Positions 42,743 to 52,249 of a stretch of DNA of 64,000 bases are shown in pieces. The DNA comes from Proteiniphilum sp. UBA5384 (GTDB taxonomy: Bacteria > Bacteroidota > Bacteroidia > Bacteroidales > Dysgonomonadaceae), in contig NZ_DHOS01000030.1 of the NCBI RefSeq assembly GCF_002410825.1, positions 1 to 64,000 of the forward strand, read 5' to 3'. A model generated the notes under the pieces. It was given only the letters and a program-made list of their open reading frames with translations, had not been told where the DNA came from and made no database searches. Position 1 is the stretch's first letter. Every line of letters starts with the position of its first letter. The translations under genes were made by a program, and so were the position numbers.

Positions 42743-44065
42743 GTGTATTCCAATAAACACATTGTTAAAATCAGTGCGCCCATCCTGTTGAGCTTGTTGG
42801 CGCAAAATATTATTCAAGTAATCGATACTGCATTCCTTGGTCGTGTAGGGGAGGTAGAACTGGGCGCATCAGCCCTGGCGGGTGTCATCTATATTGCGTT
42901 ATATACATTGGGATTCGGGTTCAGTATGGGAGCCCAGATCCTTATCGGACGACGTAACGGGGAGAAGAACTATGACAAGATAGGTGATATCGTGATTCAG
43001 GGGTCCATATTCCTGCTGATCCCGGCAATTCTGCTGATTCCCTTGGTGAGATACGGAAGCGTTCATTGGCTACCGTTGATATTCGAGTCGGCTGATGTGG
43101 CGAATGCAGTAATCGAATACCTGCAATGGCGTGTTTTCGGGATTGTGTTTGCCTTTGTCAACCTTATGTTTCGTGCATTCTATATCGGTACTGCGCGTAC
43201 TAGGGTCCTCACTGTCAATGCTGTTGTCATGGCCGTGGCAAATGTGATATTTGACTACGGATTGATCTTCGGGAAGCTGGGAATGCCGGAAATGGGAATG
43301 GCCGGAGCAGGTATCGCATCTGTGATTGCTGAATTTACTTCATTCGTGTTTCTCCTGCTATACACCCGTAAGACGGTTAATCCTGAGAAGTATGGTTTCA
43401 ATAAGATCGGTTTTCAATGGCCGGTGATTAAAAAAGTCCTCGATATCTCCATATTTATGATGGTGCAATACCTGTTCTCCATTGGTACGTGGATGCTTTT
43501 CTTCGTATTTATAGAGAATTATATGGGCGAGAGGTCTCTGGCCGTCACCAATATCGTACGGAGTTTTTATACTATTTTTACGATCCCTTCCAATGCATTG
43601 GGCTCGGTGGCAAGTACATTGGTAAGTAATACCATTGGTGCAGGTAAAAAAGAGGAGGTACCCGACCTGATAAAACGAATCCTCTATATAAGTCTGGGGG
43701 TAATGGCCGCGGTGATAGTTCTCGTTTCCATTTTTCCTCGTACGATGATTCGTATTTATACCGATGATCCGTCCCTTGTCAGTGACACGGTTTTACCCCT
43801 TTATGTACTGATTTCATCGCTGCCCATCTATAGTATGGGAACGGTATTATTCAATTCTGTATCCGGCACGGGTAATACCCGTACCGCTCTCAAGTTTGAG
43901 ATTGTCACACTGGTCTTTTATCTTTCCTACATGTGGTTTGTCATTATTTATATGGGCTTTTCCGTGGCAGTGGCATGGACAACGGAGCATGTATACTGGT
44001 TATCCCTGTCGATATTTTCCTTTATTTACCTGCGCAGCGGTAAATGGAAGGAGAGGGTGATTTAA
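42743..44065 (+). CDS. MATE-family multidrug/cation exporter
   Basis: Inner-membrane antiporter with about 12 hydrophobic helices, of the MATE type. The N-terminal helix contains SAPILLSLLAQNIIQVIDTAFLG, and the family's VDTAxLG-type segment recurs in form in the second half (SNALGSVASTLVSN). The start is GTG at 42743: a TAG stop lies directly before it in frame and the next ATG would remove the first helices. It follows the panD terminator by 12 bases, so it must have its own promoter, though none is obvious. Substrate unknown. Confidence 0.88.
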   Translation: MYSNKHIVKISAPILLSLLAQNIIQVIDTAFLGRVGEVELGASALAGVIYIALYTLGFGFSMGAQILIGRRNGEKNYDKIGDIVIQGSIFLLIPAILLIPLVRYGSVHWLPLIFESADVANAVIEYLQWRVFGIVFAFVNLMFRAFYIGTARTRVLTVNAVVMAVANVIFDYGLIFGKLGMPEMGMAGAGIASVIAEFTSFVFLLLYTRKTVNPEKYGFNKIGFQWPVIKKVLDISIFMMVQYLFSIGTWMLFFVFIENYMGERSLAVTNIVRSFYTIFTIPSNALGSVASTLVSNTIGAGKKEEVPDLIKRILYISLGVMAAVIVLVSIFPRTMIRIYTDDPSLVSDTVLPLYVLISSLPIYSMGTVLFNSVSGTGNTRTALKFEIVTLVFYLSYMWFVIIYMGFSVAVAWTTEHVYWLSLSIFSFIYLRSGKWKERVI

Positions 44066-44162
44066 TTTACTGAATTTTGTATTATCTTTACCGGCGGGAA
44101 TAAAAGTGGAAGACTAGGGAGAATGGGAGTGTGATAAGGGTATAGGAAAATCATTGTGGCAT

Positions 44163-45227
44163 ATGTGGAAAAGGTTTGTCATTGCATTATTTATTTTACA
44201 CGCGGGACTGGTGTTGCATGCACAGGAATATCGCTGGCGGGTGGGGGTTGACTATTTTTTTGATAACCGGGAGTACAAGCATTCTTCGCTTACTGATCCA
44301 CAAACCTTGCACGGGATATGGTTTAATACGCTGCTGGGTGTTTCCTGGGATTCAACGCACACCATTTATGCCGGTGTAGACCTACTGAGGAAAACAGGGA
44401 CGAAAAAAACCATTGATAAAACGGACATAACCATTTATTATCAATACAGGAAGCCTGCAATTCTATTTCAGGTGGGGACTTTTCCCCGGAATGAAGTATT
44501 GCCCAACTATTCTGATTTCTTTTTTGAGGATTCGGTGACATATTTCAAGCCACTTATACAGGGTATTTTCTTTCAGTTAGGCAACGACCGCAATTTTTTT
44601 AATGCATGGATGGACTGGACCGGATATGCCACGTCAACCAACCGGGAGAGTTTCTTTCTGGGGTTCTCGGGAAAAGCCTCCAAAAAGACTCTCTTCGCCG
44701 ATTTTCAATCTTATCTTTACCATTATGCGGGAACTTTACCCGCGAATCCGGATTATGGCGTAAGTGAGCAAATGGAGATTATGGCGTCGGTAGGGCTGGA
44801 GCGTAAAGAACCGAACAGTTTCAAGTGGTTGTTGTCTGCAGGTGTTTTTGCAGGAGTGGAAAGGGACAGGAAAGCTGAGGAGACTTATAAGCCGGTAGGA
44901 TTTGTGGCGCGTGCCAATGCGGAGTTTTATGGAATTGGTACCGAAAACAAGTTTTATACCGGAGATGCCCGGATGCGTCTATTCTCCAGGTATGGAGGAG
45001 ATCTCTACTGGGGTACGCCATTCCTGAGAGGTTCGTCTTATCTCCAGAGTAAATGGTATATACGCTTATTGGAATCGGGGCGGGTCTCTGCCCGTGTCAA
45101 TTGTAATATACATTTTTCTGAAGGAAATGTATTGCTACAACAAACGCTTTCAGTAGCAGCCAATATCTCTAATATCTCTAACCCGAAGAAGAAAAAGGAA
45201 AATAATATATTGACGAAGATCTTTTAA
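44163..45227 (+). CDS. Predicted outer-membrane beta-barrel protein
   Basis: No specific family recognised. The signal peptide (FVIALFILHAGLVLHAQ) is followed by alternating hydrophobic/polar beta strands rich in aromatic residues, for example YRWRVGVDYFFDNREY and TIYAGVDLLRK. Near the C-terminus there are strand-like repeats (WYIRLLESGRVSARVNCNIHF), then a Lys-rich tail. The overall look is a porin-like barrel of 354 residues. The ATG at 44163 was chosen over a TTG three codons upstream. It follows the MATE gene by 97 bases. Confidence 0.6.
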   Translation: MWKRFVIALFILHAGLVLHAQEYRWRVGVDYFFDNREYKHSSLTDPQTLHGIWFNTLLGVSWDSTHTIYAGVDLLRKTGTKKTIDKTDITIYYQYRKPAILFQVGTFPRNEVLPNYSDFFFEDSVTYFKPLIQGIFFQLGNDRNFFNAWMDWTGYATSTNRESFFLGFSGKASKKTLFADFQSYLYHYAGTLPANPDYGVSEQMEIMASVGLERKEPNSFKWLLSAGVFAGVERDRKAEETYKPVGFVARANAEFYGIGTENKFYTGDARMRLFSRYGGDLYWGTPFLRGSSYLQSKWYIRLLESGRVSARVNCNIHFSEGNVLLQQTLSVAANISNISNPKKKKENNILTKIF

Positions 45228-45309
45228 ATTAAAAATTAAAAGTGATTTTTTTTTCTTTACTTTAATAAATTAGCAATCAGTAATTTGTAATTAGTAATTG
45301 GTGGTTAAA

Positions 45310-47307
45310 ATGTTCTCAGTCAAACAGCAGATAGAGTCGCTTCGCAGACAACTGCATGAGCATAATTATAATTATTATGTATTATCGCAACCGACGATCT
45401 CCGATTTCGAATTCGATGGCTTAATGCGGCAATTGATAGAATTGGAAACGGCATGTCCTGAATATTACGATCCTAATTCACCTTCGGTACGGGTAGGAAG
45501 CGATATCAACAATAATTTCACACAGGTGACCCATCGTTTCCCGATGCTTTCGCTGCAAAATACCTACTCAGAGGCCGAAGTGGCTGATTTTTACAATCGA
45601 GTGAAGCGTACGCTGAACGAAGAGTTCGACATTGTGTGTGAACTCAAATTCGACGGAACATCTATTTCATTGGTTTATGAGAACGGCCGCCTGACACGTG
45701 CGGTAACCCGCGGGGACGGACGCAAAGGAGATGATGTGACTGCCAATGTACGGACAATTCGTAATATACCCTTGGTTTTGAAAGGAGATGATGTACCGTC
45801 GTATATCGAAGTGCGGGGCGAGATATTGATGCCTTGGAGTTCTTTCGATGCGCTCAATAAGGAACGGGCCGAACAGGAGGAACCTTTATTTGCCAATCCC
45901 CGTAATGCGGCTTCGGGCACACTAAAGATGCAGGACTCACGTGTGGTAGCTTCCCGTAAACTGGAATCATATATCTACTTCATGTTGGGTGACGACTTGC
46001 CCTCACGGAATCATTATGAAAATATGACCATGGCCCGGAAATGGGGATTGAACGTGTCTGATACCATGAGAAAGTGCCATACCCTGGAAGAAGTCTTTGC
46101 CTATCTGAAAGAGTGGGATATTGAGCGTAAAAACCTATCGGTGATTACCGACGGAGTAGTGCTGAAAGTAGACTCGCTTATACAACAACGTAACTTGGGA
46201 GCTACCTCCAAATTTCCACGCTGGTCAATCGCCTTTAAATTCAATGCGGAACAGGCTATTACACGTTTGAAATCGGTCTCCTATCAGGTGGGGCGTACCG
46301 GCGCTGTTACTCCTGTGGCTAATCTGGAGCCGGTATTATTGTCCGGTACCACAGTGAAGAGGGCTTCGCTTTACAATGAAGATGCTATCCTCGCACTTGA
46401 CTTGCACATCGGCGATCAGGTCTATGTGGAGAAAGGCGGAGAGATCATACCCAAGATTACCGGCGTAGACAAGGAGGCGCGTTTTCTGGTCGGTGACAAA
46501 GTTACTTTCACCCGAAGATGTCCTGATTGTGGTACCCCGCTGGTACGCAATGAAGACGAAGCAGTATATTATTGTCCCAACAGCGAAAGGTGCCCCACGC
46601 AGATAAAGGGACGTATTGAACACTTTGTAACCCGCAAAGCGATGGATATCACTATCGGTCCCGAAACCGTCAATTTGCTTTATGATAAAGGTTTGATCCG
46701 TGATGCAGCCGATCTTTATCTCTTGCAATTTGGTGATCTAGCCGGTTTGGAGCGGTGGGGGGAGACCAGTGCGAATAATCTGATAGAAAGTATAGAAAGA
46801 TCGAAATCGGTACCTTATGAAAGGGTCCTGTATGCATTGGGTATCCGTTTTGTGGGAGAGACCGTTGCTCAGAAGCTGGCGCATGCTTTTCCCGATATCG
46901 ATCAACTGGCGCATGCGACCGTAGATCAACTGGTTACGGTGGATGAGATTGGCGATCGGATTGCACAAAGTGTGACTGCTTACTTTGCGAATCCCATTTA
47001 TGCTGAGTTTGTACGGCGATTGCGAGAACATGGATTACAGTTTACATTGAGTGAAGAGGTCCTGGCAGCAAAGACCGATAAGTTGAAAGGGGTATCTATC
47101 GTCATCAGCGGGACATTCGAACTGCATTCACGGGACGAATATAAAGCCCTAATTCTTCAGAATGGAGGAAAGAACAGTGGCTCGGTATCGAAAAATACTG
47201 ATTATATTCTTGCCGGTGACAATATGGGACCTGCCAAACTGGAGAAAGCTGAAAAATTAGGTGTAAAAATCATCGATGAACACACTTTCCTGAAGATGCT
47301 AGAATAG
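45310..47307 (+). CDS. ligA: NAD-dependent DNA ligase
   Basis: Seals nicks in replication and repair using NAD. The adenylation Lys is in CELKFDGTSISL. The NAD-binding N-terminus holds HNYNYYVL-x-x-PTISDFEFD. The zinc finger has CPDCGTPL and CPNSERCPTQIKG. A HhH region and a C-terminal BRCT domain (about 585-665, with GVSIVISGTFELHSRDEYK) complete the architecture. The ATG at 45310 is preferred to an upstream TTG at 45298, giving 665 residues. The upstream gap contains an AT-rich repeat like that before menD. Confidence 0.97.
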   Translation: MFSVKQQIESLRRQLHEHNYNYYVLSQPTISDFEFDGLMRQLIELETACPEYYDPNSPSVRVGSDINNNFTQVTHRFPMLSLQNTYSEAEVADFYNRVKRTLNEEFDIVCELKFDGTSISLVYENGRLTRAVTRGDGRKGDDVTANVRTIRNIPLVLKGDDVPSYIEVRGEILMPWSSFDALNKERAEQEEPLFANPRNAASGTLKMQDSRVVASRKLESYIYFMLGDDLPSRNHYENMTMARKWGLNVSDTMRKCHTLEEVFAYLKEWDIERKNLSVITDGVVLKVDSLIQQRNLGATSKFPRWSIAFKFNAEQAITRLKSVSYQVGRTGAVTPVANLEPVLLSGTTVKRASLYNEDAILALDLHIGDQVYVEKGGEIIPKITGVDKEARFLVGDKVTFTRRCPDCGTPLVRNEDEAVYYCPNSERCPTQIKGRIEHFVTRKAMDITIGPETVNLLYDKGLIRDAADLYLLQFGDLAGLERWGETSANNLIESIERSKSVPYERVLYALGIRFVGETVAQKLAHAFPDIDQLAHATVDQLVTVDEIGDRIAQSVTAYFANPIYAEFVRRLREHGLQFTLSEEVLAAKTDKLKGVSIVISGTFELHSRDEYKALILQNGGKNSGSVSKNTDYILAGDNMGPAKLEKAEKLGVKIIDEHTFLKMLE

Positions 47308-47338
47308 GTCGGATATATTTCACTCCCCGCTCTCCTGT

Positions 47339-47821
47339 CTACCTATTATAGGCTTTCACCAACCGGTCAGTTTTTTCCTGTTTTTTCCGGTTCCGGTTCC
47401 GGATAGGATCAAAATCATGCCCGGAAGGCTTTACCAATTGACCGCCGGTAGGAATTGCCTCCAAATGCTTTCCTACATATTCATACCTCACTGATCCTGC
47501 AGGAAGTTGATTGATCGGAGGAGCATTGGTGACGGTGGTATTGATGTAAATTTTATATTTTTCCGGTGGATTGAGTATTCTGATCCGGTCCAATTTTGTG
47601 GGCAGTTTAGTAGTGGGGGACACTTTCAGCACTTCGTTATCCTGATTGGGTAATATTTGCGGTGTATACTGAAATTGTGGATTCACGGATAGATTTTCGG
47701 GAGGAATAAGTGACTGACGAAGCCTTTTCTTCATTTCATCATTCAAATCCTGTGCATTCAATTTTAGTGCAATCACTCCGAATACGATACATAAAGGAAT
47801 AAGACAGGAAGTTCTTTTCAT
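47339..47821 (-). CDS. Exported protein of unknown function
   Basis: 160 residues with a clear signal peptide (SCLIPLCIVFGVIALKLNAQ) and no lipobox. The mature part is Pro- and Asn-rich and basic at the C-terminus, with no recognised domain and no cysteines after the signal. It is convergent with ligA and lies downstream of the coiled-coil gene. The 142-base gap upstream holds two inverted repeats (GTTCCC/GGGAAC at 47854-47871 and a bulged CGGAAA/TTTCCG hairpin at 47903-47925) whose role is unknown. Confidence 0.6.
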   Translation of the reverse strand: MKRTSCLIPLCIVFGVIALKLNAQDLNDEMKKRLRQSLIPPENLSVNPQFQYTPQILPNQDNEVLKVSPTTKLPTKLDRIRILNPPEKYKIYINTTVTNAPPINQLPAGSVRYEYVGKHLEAIPTGGQLVKPSGHDFDPIRNRNRKKQEKTDRLVKAYNR

Positions 47822-47963
47822 CAGCCTGTTATTTTGCCGGAAAGGGTTTAGTTGTTCCCATTGTAGGGAACGGTTTTCCTATTCCCATAGATGAGCGTAG
47901 ATCGGAAAAGTTGCGTGACTTTCCGTTAAATAAGGAAGACTAAATGTTAAACAGTGAAAAATG

Positions 47964-48854
47964 TCAATCTTTCATAGAGAAACTGAATGAACCTATATGA
48001 TGTCCATCGGCAAAAATATCGGCTTTATAAGTGCCGGGCATCAGAAATTCTTCTATATCCCAATACATGGAAACAGGTATTTCTTCTCCTCCATATTCAA
48101 CGGTACGTTTCATAGAATAAAGTATTTCGCTGTTTTCGTAGGGGAATGTATTGGATTGACTTTTTGAAAGGACTGAACCATCAGGGGGCATAAGGCGGAC
48201 GAAAATGGTGCGTTCTCCCGGCTCGGCAGTGATATTGCGGGCCAGGGTAAAAGAAACAACAAACTGCGTGCTGCGACTGAGGCGTGATTGCTCCTTTCCT
48301 CTATCGTTTACTGCTTTGACACTGATATTGGTGGCGACTAATTGTGCGGCTAACGATACTTTTTCCGAGAGTTGTTCCTTTTCCTGTGATACTTGTCTGA
48401 GTGTTTGGGTTGTTTTTTGATATCGATCGGTGATTTGCTGGTTCTCCGCACGTAGTTGCTCATTGAGCCTGTTAAGTGAGTCAATCTGCTGTACATAAGA
48501 ACGGAGAATTTTCCGCAATGTCGCCAGTTCATCTTTCAGCCGTTTTATTTCAGCCTGGTCGCTTGCCTTGGTCATCCGCAATTCTTCCTGCAGACGAAGT
48601 ACCTTCGCCTGTTCATTCTCTAATTTGTATAACAGAGAATCATTCTGGACGCTGAACTTAAATCCTTCATATTGCAATGAGATCGCTTCGTATTCATCTT
48701 CAAGCTCCTGTTTGTCAATAGTAAACTGCTCCTGCATCTGGCTCATTTGTGAGCTTTTATTGAGGAGAAATCCGATAAGAATAGCTATCCCTATGGCGAG
48801 TACACCGATTACAGCAATCAACTGAGGCGTCCGGTCTTTCAAATTTATCTTCAT
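47964..48854 (-). CDS. Membrane-anchored coiled-coil protein of unknown function
   Basis: 296 residues: a short basic N-terminus, one membrane helix (about 13-31, IAVIGVLAIGIAILIGFLL), a long coiled coil (about 35-165, Glu/Lys/Leu/Gln heptads), and a C-terminal beta domain (about 180-296) containing TIFVRLMPPDGSVL and YWDIEEFLMPGTYKADIFADG. I recognise it as a type common in Bacteroidota but no function is established. Its promoter at 48881-48911 is one of the best in the window. Confidence 0.7.
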   Translation of the reverse strand: MKINLKDRTPQLIAVIGVLAIGIAILIGFLLNKSSQMSQMQEQFTIDKQELEDEYEAISLQYEGFKFSVQNDSLLYKLENEQAKVLRLQEELRMTKASDQAEIKRLKDELATLRKILRSYVQQIDSLNRLNEQLRAENQQITDRYQKTTQTLRQVSQEKEQLSEKVSLAAQLVATNISVKAVNDRGKEQSRLSRSTQFVVSFTLARNITAEPGERTIFVRLMPPDGSVLSKSQSNTFPYENSEILYSMKRTVEYGGEEIPVSMYWDIEEFLMPGTYKADIFADGHHIGSFSFSMKD

Positions 48855-48880
48855 CTAAGTACTTATTTTCCGATCGATCG

Positions 48881-48911
48881 CAAAAATAACCCTTTTCGGG
48901 CTAACCCCCAA
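48881..48911 (-). promoter_or_regulatory. Promoter of the coiled-coil gene
   Basis: On the minus strand, TATTTTTG (plus 48881-48888) and TTG (plus 48909-48911) are separated by 20 bases, an almost ideal Bacteroidota -7/-33 pair, 27 bases before the start codon. Confidence 0.65.
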
Positions 48912-49011
48912 TGAATCACAAACCTTTTTTGTAAATTTAAGAATTGATTTATTATTACTGTTGGAGACATATATATGAAAATTTTATTTGCCGGGAAGCA
49001 GGAAGGGCTGC

Positions 49012-49926
49012 TTAAAAAATAGATGAATTGGTTTTGGTTGTAAATTCTTCCAGAAATAACATCCCCTTGTATGAATTTCCTTTTTTATTGAGCCGGGGGC
49101 TCCATACGGCAATGGCATATTTTTCGGGATGAACGGCCACGATCCCCCCGCCTACACCACTCTTGCCCGGTAACCCTACTTTAAAGGTAAATTCTCCCGC
49201 TTCATCATAAAAACCGCAAGTCTGCATAAGGGCATTGGTCCTTTTAGCACGACTGGCAGAGAGGATCTGTTCCCCGGAATAGGGAACTACACCGTTATTG
49301 GCGAGAAAAAGAAAAGATTGGGAAAGTTCTTGACAATTCATTTCAATGGAGCATATATGGAAATAAATATCCATCACAATGTCGATGTCATTCCTGATAT
49401 TACCGAATGATTTCATCAGATTAACCAGAGCATAATTTCTGTAACCTGTTTTTCTTTCCGATAAGGCTACTTTTTCATTATACCCTATCGTATTAATTCC
49501 GGTTAGGCGGTGGATAAAGGAAAGGATATTCTCTTTAGGAGAAGCGAGTTCACTCGCCAGAATATCGCAGATCACAATAGCTCCTGCATTGATAAAGGGA
49601 TTACGTGGTAAGCCTTTATCATATTCCAGTTGTACCAGAGAGTTGAACGGTGTACCTGCCGGTTCCAGTCCTGTTCGTTCCCATATATTGCTTTTGATGC
49701 GGGAATAGGCAAGTACAAAGGTAAATACCTTGGAAATACTTTGAATGGAGAAGCGCTTTTTTGCATCGCCGAAAGCAAATTTATTCCCATCGATGGTAGT
49801 GAGGTGGACACCGAATTGATCCGGATCCACATATGCCAGTTCGGGAATGTAATCGGCTACCTGTCCTGAATCTTCTATTGGATGTAGTTTCCAGTAGATT
49901 TCTTGAAAGATTGTTTCGTAATGCAT
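49012..49926 (-). CDS. glsA: Glutaminase
   Basis: Hydrolyses glutamine to glutamate and ammonia; serine beta-lactamase-like fold. The nucleophile is in RFSIQSISKVF (Ser-x-x-Lys), followed by NPFINAGAIV, the conserved Tyr/Asn-containing blocks around NYALVNLMKSFGN and NCQELSQSFLFLANNG, and GLPGKSGVGGGI. 304 residues, full length. Divergent from the S46 peptidase. A -7 element is at 49947-49954. Confidence 0.95.
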   Translation of the reverse strand: MHYETIFQEIYWKLHPIEDSGQVADYIPELAYVDPDQFGVHLTTIDGNKFAFGDAKKRFSIQSISKVFTFVLAYSRIKSNIWERTGLEPAGTPFNSLVQLEYDKGLPRNPFINAGAIVICDILASELASPKENILSFIHRLTGINTIGYNEKVALSERKTGYRNYALVNLMKSFGNIRNDIDIVMDIYFHICSIEMNCQELSQSFLFLANNGVVPYSGEQILSASRAKRTNALMQTCGFYDEAGEFTFKVGLPGKSGVGGGIVAVHPEKYAIAVWSPRLNKKGNSYKGMLFLEEFTTKTNSSIF

Positions 49927-49946
49927 TTTTATTGTAATGTACTCCT

Positions 49947-49954
49947 CAAAGATA
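49947..49954 (-). promoter_or_regulatory. -7 element before glsA
   Basis: The minus strand reads TATCTTTG 21 bases before the glsA start. No good -33 element is visible at the expected spacing. Confidence 0.42.
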
Positions 49955-50030
49955 CAGAAAAACAGGAATTATTTGTCCTTTTAGGGATTTTTTCTTAATT
50001 TTATCGATTCAATCGAACAACAACCGGATT

Positions 50031-52223
50031 ATGAAAAAACTAGTATTGTGCCTTTTTCTGTGTATTTCATTTATTTTTACCGTATCTGCCGATGAAGGGA
50101 TGTGGATGTTACATCTATTGAAACAACAAAAGCTTTCAGAGATGCAGAAACTCGGTTTGGAACTGGAAGACTATGATATTTATAATCCTGATGGTCGTTC
50201 CCTGAAAGATGCCGTTGTTTTTTTCGGAAGGGGATGTACCGGCGAAGTGATTTCTTCGCAGGGATTGGTGCTAACCAATCACCATTGCGGATATGGTCAG
50301 ATCCAAAGCCACAGTACCTTGGAAAATAACTACCTGGAAGACGGATTTTGGGCCATGACCCAAGCTGAAGAACTGCCTAATCCCGGTCTCACCGTTACTT
50401 TTATTGATCAGTTGGAAGATGTGACTGATTATGTGAGGCAGTGCCTTGAAAGGGACAAAGATCAGGATGCCGATGGTGTCTTTTTTCTCTCGCCTTCTTA
50501 TCTTCAGGGAATTGCACAAGAAAAAGCAGGCGAAGAGTTTCTGTCTCTACCTGGTAGAGAAGTGGAAATAAAACCTTTTTTTAATGGGAATCAGTATTTT
50601 ATGTTTACTAAAAAGGTCTATTCCGATGTTCGTCTTGTAGGTGCTCCTCCAAGTTCTATCGGCAAATTTGGTGCCGATACTGATAATTGGATGTGGCCAC
50701 GTCATTCGGGTGATTTTTCTCTCTTCCGTATCTATGCCGATAAAGAGGGCAATCCTGCAGAATATTCGCCAGAAAACGTACCGCTGAGACCAACACGTTG
50801 GTTAAGAATATCCACTGGCGGGGTAAATGAAAACGATTTTGTGATGATGTTGGGATTTCCCGGTACAACCCATAAGTATTATACCTCATGGGAGGTAGCT
50901 GAAAGAAGAGATATTGATAACAAGGTGCGGATCAATATGAGGGAGATTCGTCAAAATACCATGCTGGAAGAGATGCTGAACGACCCGGCTGTAAATATAC
51001 AATATGCTGCCAAATATTCCGGTTCTACCAATGCCTATAAAAATGCTATTGGCACCAATTGGGCTATCGATATGCGCGATTTTGAACAATTGAAATTGGA
51101 ACAACAGAATCGTTTGCTTGATTGGGCCGGGAATAACCGTAAGCCTCAATATGCGGAGGCATTGGATGAAATTGAGCGAATGGTTGGAGAAAGAGCCGAC
51201 CTCCGTTACAGAAGTTGGATGCTTAATGAGGGGATTATCCGGGGAGTAGAATTTGCCAATGTGTCTCAAAAGGGATGGAACTTGCTGCTTAAGGTGTTGG
51301 AGGGCGGCAGTCGCAATATTGAAAAAGCCATCCTGCAATTGAAGGAAGATTATGCCCTTTTCGCCGATAAGGATTACAATATCGATGTGGATAAGAAGGT
51401 CTCTGCTGCGATGATTTCGGAATATGTAAGGTCGATTGATAGGGAAAAACAACCTGCTTTCTTCGGTCTTCTCCACACCCAATACGATGGAGATGTGAAA
51501 GCCTTTATTGATTATATTTTCACTCATTCCCTTTTCGGGAACCAGGAGACCTGGATATTATTTTCCACCGATCCACAGTCGTTCATTTCAAACAAAGGGC
51601 GGAGAGAACAACTGCTTAATGACCCCATGTTCCTGTTTGCCCGTTCGGTGAGAGACGAAGCGCTTTCGCTTGCAAACCAATTGAGTAAATATGATGTCCC
51701 TTTTTCAATTGCACGACAAACCTATCTGGAAGGAATTCTTGCCATGGACGGACCTTATACACACTTTCCGGATGCTAACCTGACACTCAGGCTTACTTAT
51801 GGACAAGTGAAAGGCTATCAGCCCCGTGATGCGGTTTATTATAACTACCAGACTACATTGAAAGGTGTGATGGAGAAAGAAGAACCGGATAACTGGGAAT
51901 TCATGGTCACGGATAAACTGAAAAAACTCTACAGGGAAAAAGATTTTGGAAATTATGCTCGGACTGATGGTAACATGCCGGTAAATTTCGCGGCAACTAC
52001 CCATAGCACCGGGGGGAATTCCGGAAGCCCTGTCTTGAATGGTAAAGGAGAATTGATTGGACTCAACTTCGACCGAAACTGGGAAGGTGTCGGGGGAGAT
52101 ATCCAGTATCTGCCCGATTACCAGCGAAGCATCATTGTGGACATCCGTTACGTGCTTTTTGTGATCGACAAGTTTGCTGGCGCCGGTCATCTGATTGAAG
52201 AGATGTCAATCCCTACCATATGA
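50031..52223 (+). CDS. S46-family dipeptidyl-peptidase, DPP11-like (Asp/Glu-specific)
   Basis: Periplasmic serine exopeptidase removing dipeptides from peptide N-termini, central to peptide-fermenting Bacteroidales. A signal peptide (residues 1-20) precedes DEGMWML. The catalytic His is in LVLTNHHCGYGQ (His85), the Asp in RHSGDFSLFRIYAD and the Ser in HSTGGNSGSP (Ser664). The residue that separates DPP7 (Gly) from DPP11 (Arg) in this family is Arg682 in GLNFDRNWEG, so acidic P1 specificity is predicted. 730 residues, full length. Divergent from glsA; convergent with the ROK gene. Confidence 0.92.
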   Translation: MKKLVLCLFLCISFIFTVSADEGMWMLHLLKQQKLSEMQKLGLELEDYDIYNPDGRSLKDAVVFFGRGCTGEVISSQGLVLTNHHCGYGQIQSHSTLENNYLEDGFWAMTQAEELPNPGLTVTFIDQLEDVTDYVRQCLERDKDQDADGVFFLSPSYLQGIAQEKAGEEFLSLPGREVEIKPFFNGNQYFMFTKKVYSDVRLVGAPPSSIGKFGADTDNWMWPRHSGDFSLFRIYADKEGNPAEYSPENVPLRPTRWLRISTGGVNENDFVMMLGFPGTTHKYYTSWEVAERRDIDNKVRINMREIRQNTMLEEMLNDPAVNIQYAAKYSGSTNAYKNAIGTNWAIDMRDFEQLKLEQQNRLLDWAGNNRKPQYAEALDEIERMVGERADLRYRSWMLNEGIIRGVEFANVSQKGWNLLLKVLEGGSRNIEKAILQLKEDYALFADKDYNIDVDKKVSAAMISEYVRSIDREKQPAFFGLLHTQYDGDVKAFIDYIFTHSLFGNQETWILFSTDPQSFISNKGRREQLLNDPMFLFARSVRDEALSLANQLSKYDVPFSIARQTYLEGILAMDGPYTHFPDANLTLRLTYGQVKGYQPRDAVYYNYQTTLKGVMEKEEPDNWEFMVTDKLKKLYREKDFGNYARTDGNMPVNFAATTHSTGGNSGSPVLNGKGELIGLNFDRNWEGVGGDIQYLPDYQRSIIVDIRYVLFVIDKFAGAGHLIEEMSIPTI

Positions 52224-52249
52224 GTTGAAAACCGGATGCCAAGTTAACG

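Noticed and set aside
50886..51527. 213-codon open frame antisense to the S46 peptidase
   Set aside because: It lies wholly inside a convincing peptidase gene and has no family features.
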